In this document: one piece after another, positions 58,368-64,000 of the stretch
Position numbering within the stretch: the first letter of the stretch is position 1
Layout: each line of letters opens with the position of its first letter
From: Chitinophaga sp. CF418
GTDB taxonomy: Bacteria > Bacteroidota > Bacteroidia > Chitinophagales > Chitinophagaceae
NCBI RefSeq assembly: GCF_900142925.1
Contig: NZ_FRCN01000008.1
Span: forward strand, 248,001 to 312,000
DNA length: 64,000 bases
Direction: 5' to 3'
The notes under the pieces: generated by a model
Told to the model about the DNA's origin: nothing
The model's input: only the letters and a program-made list of their open reading frames with translations
The model's database searches: none
Program-made: the position numbers and the translations under genes

Positions 58368-59189
58368 ATGTCACTGCAAATTACATCACTCAATTCTGGC
58401 AGCAACGGAAACTGTTATTATATCGGGAATGCAACAGAGGCCGTCCTGATAGATGCAGGCATATCCTGCAGGGAGACGGAAAGAAGGATGAAACGCCTGG
58501 GATTGCGTATGGACAGTGTCAAGGCCGTCTTCATCTCTCATGAGCATTCCGATCATATCCGTGGACTGGAAGTCTTGTCGAGAAAGTATAGCCTTCCCGT
58601 ATACATCACGGAAAACACCATGCAACATGGTAACCTGAACCTCGATACGCTGCATGTACGAAGATTTGACGAATATGCACCCGTAGCAGTAGGAGATCTC
58701 AGCGTGACCGCATTTCCGAAGTTTCATGATGCCATAGAGCCCCGTAGCTTTATGATCAGCAGCCAGGATATCAGGATAGGTGTATTTACAGATATCGGCG
58801 CTCCCTGCGATCATCTGATCCGCCATTTCCAGCAATGCCATGCCGCTTTCCTCGAGGCCAACTATGATGAACAGATGCTGGAAAAAGGCAGATACCCTTT
58901 CTATCTGAAAAAGCGTATCCGTGGAGGGAAAGGTCACCTGTCCAATACACAGGCGCTGGAATTGTTCAAAGCGCATAAACCACCTTACATGAGCCATCTC
59001 CTGTTATCTCACCTTTCCAGAGATAACAATAACCCTGAGCTGGTACTCGAACTCTTCCGCCCGCATGCAGGACGGACACAGGTTGTTGTAGCTTCCCGTG
59101 ATGTGGAAACTGCTGTTTATCACATCAATGCTACTCATCAGCCGGCAGCTCCCAAAGTTGAATATATACAGGGACAACTCTCCTTCTAA
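58368..59189 (+). CDS. WalJ/YycJ-like metallo-beta-lactamase-fold hydrolase
   Basis: The 273-residue cytoplasmic protein opens MSLQITSLNSGSNGNCYYIG, the family's SGSxGN start. The metal motif is VFISHEHSDHIRGLEVL (HxHxDH), with further ligands in FPKFHDA, IGVFTDIGAP and LLLSHLSRDNNN. WalJ/YycJ proteins are Mn/Zn-dependent 5'-to-3' exonucleases implicated in mismatch repair. It is 29 bases after the GH127 stop and probably has its own start of transcription. Highly typical in length and sequence. Confidence 0.93.
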   Translation: MSLQITSLNSGSNGNCYYIGNATEAVLIDAGISCRETERRMKRLGLRMDSVKAVFISHEHSDHIRGLEVLSRKYSLPVYITENTMQHGNLNLDTLHVRRFDEYAPVAVGDLSVTAFPKFHDAIEPRSFMISSQDIRIGVFTDIGAPCDHLIRHFQQCHAAFLEANYDEQMLEKGRYPFYLKKRIRGGKGHLSNTQALELFKAHKPPYMSHLLLSHLSRDNNNPELVLELFRPHAGRTQVVVASRDVETAVYHINATHQPAAPKVEYIQGQLSF

Positions 59190-59243
59190 CAAATATCATA
59201 TTCTGCACTAACCATTATCATATTTCCTCTCTCTTCCAGGGCG

Positions 59244-59251
59244 TACCTTTG
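59244..59251 (+). promoter_or_regulatory. -7 box TACCTTTG of the CoA-transferase gene
   Basis: TACCTTTG is an exact match to TAnnTTTG, 24 bases upstream of the ATG at 59276. The upstream region is CT-rich and lacks a clear TTG at -33. Confidence 0.6.
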
Positions 59252-59275
59252 TAGTATCGATTAAAAAATTATACT

Positions 59276-60583
59276 ATGATAAATATGCCATATATCACAG
59301 CTGCAGAAGCTGTAAAATGTGTTCAATCCGGTAACAGAGTGTTTATTCATGGCAGCGCGGCGACTCCGGTTCATGTTCTCAGGGCCTTGCAGAACAGGCA
59401 TGCAGAACTGAAAAACGTGGAACTGGTAAGCATTACTACCCTGGGAGATGTAGATTTTGATAATCCTTTATACAGAGAAAGCTTTTTTATCAATTCGTTG
59501 TTTGTTTCCGCCGCCAACCGGAATGTTGCAAATAGTGACGACGGAGATTATGTGCCTGTTTTCCTCAGCGAGATCCCACAGTTGTTCAAGAGGAACATCC
59601 TGCCGCTGGATGTGGCCATTGTAACAGTGTCTCCCCCTGATGATCATGGTTACTGTTCCCTTGGTACTTCGGTTGATATTGCCCGCGCGGCAGTGGATAC
59701 AGCTAAATACGTGATTGCACAGGTTAATCCACTGATGCCACGTACACACGGACAGGGCTTTGTCCATATGTCCAGATTCCATGCCGCGGTATGGCAGAAG
59801 GCCACTCTTCCTGAACTGGATTATTCCAGGCAGGCAAATGCAGTTACGGAACAAATAGGCCGTAACATTGCCCAGCTGGTGGAAGACGGCGCTACCCTGC
59901 AATTGGGTATTGGCGGTATTCCTGACCAGGTGCTGAAGAACCTGACCAATCATAAGAATCTTGGTTTACATACTGAAATGCTGTCTGATGGGGTTATACC
60001 GCTGATTGAAAATGGTGTGATCAATAATAGTCAGAAAAAGCTGAATACCGGCAAATCAGTGACTGCCTTCATGGCGGGAACCCGTAAGCTGTATGATTTT
60101 GTGAATGATAATCCAGCTATACGTGTAATGGACATCAGTTATGTGAATGATACCTCTATAATAAGACAAAATCAGAAGGTAACGGCTATCAACAGTGCAA
60201 TTGAGATAGACCTGACCGGCCAGGTATGTGCGGATTCTATCGGTACCTACCAGTATTCCGGTATCGGCGGACAAATGGACTTCATCAGAGGAGCATCCCT
60301 GTCAGAAGGAGGTAAACCCATTATTGCCCTGCCGTCTGTTACCAATAAAGGCATTTCCCGCATCGTACCTTTCCTGAAAGAAGGCGCCGGTGTGGTAACC
60401 ACCAGGGGCCATGTACATTGGGTGATCACTGAATACGGTATGACAGACCTCTTCGGAAAAAGCCTGAAACAACGCGCGAAGGCGTTGATAGAAATTGCGC
60501 ATCCGAATCATAGAGAAGAACTGGAACGGGCTTATTTCGACCGTTTCGTCAAAAACAAAGAAGTAGTCCCAGCATTGATATAG
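59276..60583 (+). CDS. acetyl-CoA hydrolase/transferase family protein
   Basis: The 435 residues belong to the family that moves CoA between acyl-CoA and acetate or 4-hydroxybutyrate. Visible are the N-terminal AAEAVKCVQSGNRVFIHGSA and the ATLQLGIGGIPDQVL loop. The catalytic glutamate is probably Glu234 in GLHTEMLSDG, and the CoA-binding GIGGQMDFIRGASLSEGG and TRGHVHWVITEYGMTDLFGK (about 379-398) are in place. Length matches 4-hydroxybutyrate CoA-transferase. The substrate is not determined by these motifs. An exact -7 box precedes it. It is convergent with an HxlR regulator 4 bases away. Confidence 0.93.
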   Translation: MINMPYITAAEAVKCVQSGNRVFIHGSAATPVHVLRALQNRHAELKNVELVSITTLGDVDFDNPLYRESFFINSLFVSAANRNVANSDDGDYVPVFLSEIPQLFKRNILPLDVAIVTVSPPDDHGYCSLGTSVDIARAAVDTAKYVIAQVNPLMPRTHGQGFVHMSRFHAAVWQKATLPELDYSRQANAVTEQIGRNIAQLVEDGATLQLGIGGIPDQVLKNLTNHKNLGLHTEMLSDGVIPLIENGVINNSQKKLNTGKSVTAFMAGTRKLYDFVNDNPAIRVMDISYVNDTSIIRQNQKVTAINSAIEIDLTGQVCADSIGTYQYSGIGGQMDFIRGASLSEGGKPIIALPSVTNKGISRIVPFLKEGAGVVTTRGHVHWVITEYGMTDLFGKSLKQRAKALIEIAHPNHREELERAYFDRFVKNKEVVPALI

Positions 60584-60587
60584 TATG

Positions 60588-60986
60588 TTAAAGATGGCTT
60601 AGTGCATCCTGTAGGTCTAACTGATTTACGGGATGCATAATCCTTTTGCGGTGTGCCCGTCCCCAGTTAGCCATTTCATCAATGATGGTCTCCAGCGTCT
60701 TACCGTATGGCGTCAGCTCATATTCTACGGTCACCGGTTTGGTGTCATAAACAGTCCGTTTCACCAGCTCATTCAGTTCCAGCTCCCGCAATTCCTTCGA
60801 GAGCATTTTGGAGCCTACCCCTTCCACTTCACGCTGTAATTCCATAAAGCGCTTTTTACCAAAACGCAGAGAGCCGATAATGGCGATCTTCCACTTTCCA
60901 TTCAACACGTCCAGGGTGTCGTGGATGGCACGGAGGTGCTCCGTACATACTTCTGATTTTTCTGATGTTCCTGGTTTCTTATTCAT
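60588..60986 (-). CDS. HxlR family transcriptional regulator
   Basis: The 132 residues run from the ATG at 60986 (the frame opens 2 codons earlier at a TTG). The winged helix is clear: DVLNGKWKIAIIGSLRFGKK, RFMELQREVEGVGSKMLSKE and LRELELNELVKRTVYDTKPV, then TVEYELTPYGKTLETII. The first segment normally has a redox- or aldehyde-sensitive Cys near the N-terminus; here Cys16 in SEVCTEHL is in place (about residue 14 from the chosen start). It is divergent from a DsbA/FrnE-like gene 98 bases away, the usual target of such regulators. Confidence 0.93.
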   Translation of the reverse strand: MNKKPGTSEKSEVCTEHLRAIHDTLDVLNGKWKIAIIGSLRFGKKRFMELQREVEGVGSKMLSKELRELELNELVKRTVYDTKPVTVEYELTPYGKTLETIIDEMANWGRAHRKRIMHPVNQLDLQDALSHL

Positions 60987-61084
60987 AATCAATATAGTTT
61001 CCCCAGAGAAACCACTTTCCTCCGGGATACCACTTTCGAAAGTAAAGCATCTTTCGGAACTTTACAAGCGAAAAGAGAACTATT

Positions 61085-61804
61085 ATGAGTAATACTAATA
61101 AGATGAAGGTAGAGATCTGGTCGGACATTATGTGTCCATGGTGTTATATCGGTAAGCGGAGATTTGAGGCTGCCATGGCCCAGTTCCCCGATGCCGGCGC
61201 TGTGGAGATAGAGTGGCACAGTTTTCAGCTGGACCCTGCGATACAGTCCGGCCATGGAGATAACCTGTATACCTATCTATCAAAAAGGAAGGGCATTCCT
61301 TATGAGCAGGCAGAACAAATGAATAACCAGGTGACAGCCCTGGCAGGTACCCTGGGATTAACCTATAACCTGGACCAGGCAGTAGTGGCCAACTCTTTTG
61401 ACGCACACCGGCTGATCCAGCTCGCAAAAAAGCACCAGCTGGGCGATGCTGCTGAAGAACGTCTTTTCAGGGCTTATTTTACCGAAGGAAAGGATTTTAG
61501 TGATCCAGCTACCCTTGTCGCCCTCGGTAAGGAAATAGGCCTGCAAGAAAGTACTTTACAGGAACTGGTAAGCGGACAGGCTTACGCTGGCGAAGTACGT
61601 AAAGATATTGCCGAAGCTGAAGCCCTGGGTGTCAGAGGTGTTCCGTTCTTTGTTTTTGACCGCAAATATGGCGTTTCCGGCGCCCAGGCAGCTGAAACAT
61701 TCCTGGAAGTGCTCAATAAATCTGTCGGGGAATGGAAACAAACGCAGCCTTCCGGACTGGAAATAATAGAAGGACAAACCTGCGGTCCTGACGGAGACTG
61801 CTGA
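61085..61804 (+). CDS. FrnE-like DsbA family oxidoreductase
   Basis: This is a 239-residue cytoplasmic thioredoxin-fold protein. The active site is SDIMCPWCYIGKRRFEAAM with Cys17 and Cys20 (CPWC). The helical insert and C-terminal strand GVRGVPFFVFDRKYGVSGAQ, with cis-Pro in GVPFF, are typical of FrnE/YwbO proteins linked to disulfide or polyketide chemistry and oxidative stress. The C-terminus ends in CGPDGDC, two further Cys that could bind metal or shuttle electrons. It is divergent from the HxlR gene, which probably senses a reactive compound and controls it. Confidence 0.93.
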   Translation: MSNTNKMKVEIWSDIMCPWCYIGKRRFEAAMAQFPDAGAVEIEWHSFQLDPAIQSGHGDNLYTYLSKRKGIPYEQAEQMNNQVTALAGTLGLTYNLDQAVVANSFDAHRLIQLAKKHQLGDAAEERLFRAYFTEGKDFSDPATLVALGKEIGLQESTLQELVSGQAYAGEVRKDIAEAEALGVRGVPFFVFDRKYGVSGAQAAETFLEVLNKSVGEWKQTQPSGLEIIEGQTCGPDGDC

Positions 61805-61861
61805 CATACTGTTGTCATCTTCGTATCTTTCCTTTGTACTGTTAAAAAAACAGCACTCCGG

Positions 61862-62926
61862 ATGACAGCAAAAAACCTCCTTCAGCAAAGACTGGCAAAC
61901 CAGCAATTGATAGATCCTGCCTTTGGTTCCGCACCTGAACTGGTACACTGGTGCGGGGCCATACAGGCGCAGGATTATGAAATGTCAAAATGGGCAGTGG
62001 GCATGCGCCTGCCGGCCGGCACTACCGAACAGATAGAATCCGCCATCAGCAAGGGTGAACTTGTCCGCACCCATATTTTGCGCCCTACCTGGCACCTTGT
62101 ACATCCGGAAGACGTACGCTGGATGATGACGCTGACAGCACCTTACATAGAGCAACCAATGGGCACCTATAACCGGAAACTGGAACTCGATGACACCCTC
62201 TTCCGGAAAAGTAATAAAGTGTTTGAAAAAGCGCTGAGAGACGGCAAACAACTAACCCGGTCCGAACTAACAGATATTCTGAATAAAGCAAAGATTCCCA
62301 CCAATGACCTCAGGATGAATTTCCTGCTCATAAAAGCCGAACTGGATATGGTGATCTGTAACGGGGGTAAACGGGACAAACAGATCACATATTCGCTGTT
62401 TGAAGAGCGTGTACCTGCTACGAAACCATTAACAAGAGATGAATCACTGGCAGCATTGGCACTCCGCTATTTTAAGAGTCATGGCCCTGCTACACTGAAA
62501 GATTTCACCGGCTGGAGCGGCTTGCCAATAACTGCTGCAAGACAAGGGCTCAACCTGGTAAAAGATCAACTAAATAAATATGCCGTTTACGACCTGGAAT
62601 ACTGGGGCCTAACCAAAGTACCAGATATAAAAGGCACTGATAGTCAGGTCCGTCTGCTACCGAACTATGATGAGTACCTTGTCGCCTATAAAGACCGGGA
62701 CATTATCTACGACGGTCAGCACGACAATCACCTGAGCAGGGAAGGCAATCCTCTTTTTAATAACATCATCCTCATCAAAGGACAGATAGCAGGCGTATGG
62801 AAACGTACTATCAAAAAGAAGGAGGTTGCAATGGAGTTACAAACATTTACTCCTCTCAATAAAACGGAGCAGGCTAAACTGGATAAAGAGGTGGCAAGAT
62901 ATAAGCAATTCATCCACTTACAATAA
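61862..62926 (+). CDS. winged-helix DNA-binding domain protein (HTH_42, AlkX/YcaQ-like)
   Basis: The 354 residues open with the typical LLQQRLANQQLIDPAFGSAP and EIVHWCGAIQAQDYEMSKWA-like start of PF06224 proteins. Further family marks are LRPTWHLVHPEDVRWMM, YFKSHGPATLKDFTGWSG and LLPNYDEYLVAYKDR. Some members (YcaQ/AlkZ) are glycosylases that unhook DNA crosslinks; this one is close in length and layout to AlkX-type Bacteroidota and actinobacterial homologues whose role is less clear. A T-rich leader with TTCCTTTG lies 27 bases upstream. Catalytic assignment is not possible from motif memory. Confidence 0.85.
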   Translation: MTAKNLLQQRLANQQLIDPAFGSAPELVHWCGAIQAQDYEMSKWAVGMRLPAGTTEQIESAISKGELVRTHILRPTWHLVHPEDVRWMMTLTAPYIEQPMGTYNRKLELDDTLFRKSNKVFEKALRDGKQLTRSELTDILNKAKIPTNDLRMNFLLIKAELDMVICNGGKRDKQITYSLFEERVPATKPLTRDESLAALALRYFKSHGPATLKDFTGWSGLPITAARQGLNLVKDQLNKYAVYDLEYWGLTKVPDIKGTDSQVRLLPNYDEYLVAYKDRDIIYDGQHDNHLSREGNPLFNNIILIKGQIAGVWKRTIKKKEVAMELQTFTPLNKTEQAKLDKEVARYKQFIHLQ

Positions 62927-62945
62927 TATGCGTTAAATTGGGTAC

Positions 62946-64000
62946 ATGTTTACCCGTTTAATCAAACTATTACCTGCGGTTATCATTATCTGCAGTTCTC
63001 AGGTCGTATCAGCGCAACGCGGTGATTCACTGAAAGCTGACCTGCAACTACTGAAAACGAAACTGGAAACGATTCATCCCGCGTTATATGCTTATACTTC
63101 CCAGGTGCGGATGGAACAGCTGTTTGACAGTTGCTACCAGCAGCTGAATGACGATACGGACGACAGGCAGTTTTACGGCATTATCAAAGTACTGCTAAGT
63201 GCTGTAAGAGATGGACATCTGTCATCAGGCGCTTCTCCCCGCTTTTCTCAGGTCATTCATTCGGGAAATACCTATATCCCCCTGATCACGTATTTCAAGG
63301 GTGACAGCATCTTTATTATCAACAGTATTGATAACAAAATACCAGCAGGCAGCCGGTTAGTCAGTATCAATTCTCATCCTGCCACTGCCATCCGGCAAAA
63401 GTTGTATGATTACCTGATGTCGGACGGTTACAGTACAAGTAAGCAGGCGCTGATCCTTAACCAGATCTTTTATTTTTATTACTACCTCGCCTATGGTTAT
63501 TCGGCTGGATTTACTGTTGAGTATATTTCCCCCTCCGGGGAATCCGCAACTGTGGCACTGCCTGCCAGTGAAGAAAAAACTATCAATGCATTGAAGACAC
63601 CTGAAGAAGAACAGCCTTTATTATCCGCCACTTTTACGGAAGACCATATATGTATACTTGGTATCAGGACATTCAATGCAGCAGATCTCCAACAGTCACG
63701 GCTGAATTACCCTGCCTTCCTTGAAAAGACCTTCCGGAAAATAAAACAGGACGGGGTCCAAAAACTTATCATTGACCTGCGCGACAATGGTGGTGGCAGG
63801 GATGAATATGGTGTTATGCTGTATGCTTATCTTACAAAGCAGGCATTCCGTTATTACCGTTACCTGGAAAAAGATAAAAAGAAATTGTCAGGCAGACCGG
63901 GGCTGGGCAAACAACAGCCAGCCAAATTATCCTACAATGGGAATCTCTGGGTATTAACAGGTGGTTATACCTTCTCTGCTGCTGCAGAATTCTGCTCCGT
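62946..64000 (+). CDS. S41 family (tail-specific protease-like) peptidase, 3' end outside window
   Basis: Translation from the ATG at 62946 gives MFTRLIKLLPAVIIICSSQV then VSAQ, a signal peptide. The fragment has 351 codons. The S41 catalytic core appears as QKLIIDLRDNGGGRDEYGVM and NLWVLTGGYTFSAAAEFCS, where the Ser of TFSAAAE is the usual nucleophile. An N-terminal helical domain (RDGHLSSGASP) replaces a clear PDZ domain, as in the Bacteroidota-type S41 proteins. It follows the winged-helix gene by 19 bases on the same strand. The C-terminus lies beyond the window. Confidence 0.88.
   Translation, partial: MFTRLIKLLPAVIIICSSQVVSAQRGDSLKADLQLLKTKLETIHPALYAYTSQVRMEQLFDSCYQQLNDDTDDRQFYGIIKVLLSAVRDGHLSSGASPRFSQVIHSGNTYIPLITYFKGDSIFIINSIDNKIPAGSRLVSINSHPATAIRQKLYDYLMSDGYSTSKQALILNQIFYFYYYLAYGYSAGFTVEYISPSGESATVALPASEEKTINALKTPEEEQPLLSATFTEDHICILGIRTFNAADLQQSRLNYPAFLEKTFRKIKQDGVQKLIIDLRDNGGGRDEYGVMLYAYLTKQAFRYYRYLEKDKKKLSGRPGLGKQQPAKLSYNGNLWVLTGGYTFSAAAEFCS

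Overview
The window is chromosomal DNA of a Bacteroidota bacterium, most likely a Chitinophaga-like member of the Chitinophagaceae. The signs are a SusC/SusD pair, a secreted enzyme with a type IX secretion (T9SS) C-terminal tail, signal peptides ending in an A-Q type junction, lipoboxes followed by Cys-Ser/Asn/Lys, and -7 boxes of the TAnnTTTG type. No rRNA, tRNA, CRISPR array or intact insertion sequence was seen.

Layout. (1) 1-11 kb: a SusC/SusD/lipoprotein operon on the minus strand, two small membrane proteins, and a 1418-residue multidomain glycoside hydrolase whose beta-helix carries the Asp spacing of GH87 alpha-1,3-glucanases. (2) 11-15.3 kb: two paralogous small membrane proteins divergent from a LysR regulator, several small hypothetical genes, an SRPBCC protein, and a SymE-like toxin divergent from an XRE regulator with decayed XRE copies behind it. 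(3) 15.5-25.4 kb: an AT-rich array of six displaced RHS C-terminal tips with immunity-like genes, in every state from intact to heavily decayed. (4) 25.4-48.3 kb: one long co-directional operon on the minus strand. In order of transcription it has two tail-fibre-like proteins, a putative outer-membrane protein, a periplasmic protein, a lipoprotein, a 2474-residue PA14-type surface protein, a small membrane-anchored protein, the 2835-residue RHS toxin and its lipoprotein immunity gene. (5) 49-52.2 kb: an Oar-like TonB-dependent receptor, followed by a repeat-rich non-coding block with an 88-bp near-perfect palindrome. (6) 52.8-64 kb: ordinary genes: GH20 hexosaminidase, RluE-like pseudouridine synthase, GH127 arabinofuranosidase, WalJ-like hydrolase, CoA-transferase, HxlR regulator, DsbA/FrnE-like oxidoreductase, winged-helix protein and a truncated S41 peptidase.

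How the parts work together. Regions 3 and 4 look like one polymorphic-toxin locus. The full-length RHS protein is the active effector, and the orphan tips downstream on the same strand are a reservoir of alternative toxins that can be swapped in by recombination at the conserved YRYGFNG segment. The toxins that look like peptidases or other periplasmic enzymes have lipoprotein or signal-peptide-bearing immunity partners. The one nuclease-like tip has a partner without a signal peptide. Several cassettes carry single disabling changes: two amber codons, one nonsense codon in a signal peptide and a G8 tract frameshift. The delivery route is not evident from the sequence. The dedicated upstream genes (tail-fibre-like, outer-membrane and PA14 proteins) suggest an own surface apparatus that I cannot assign to a described system.
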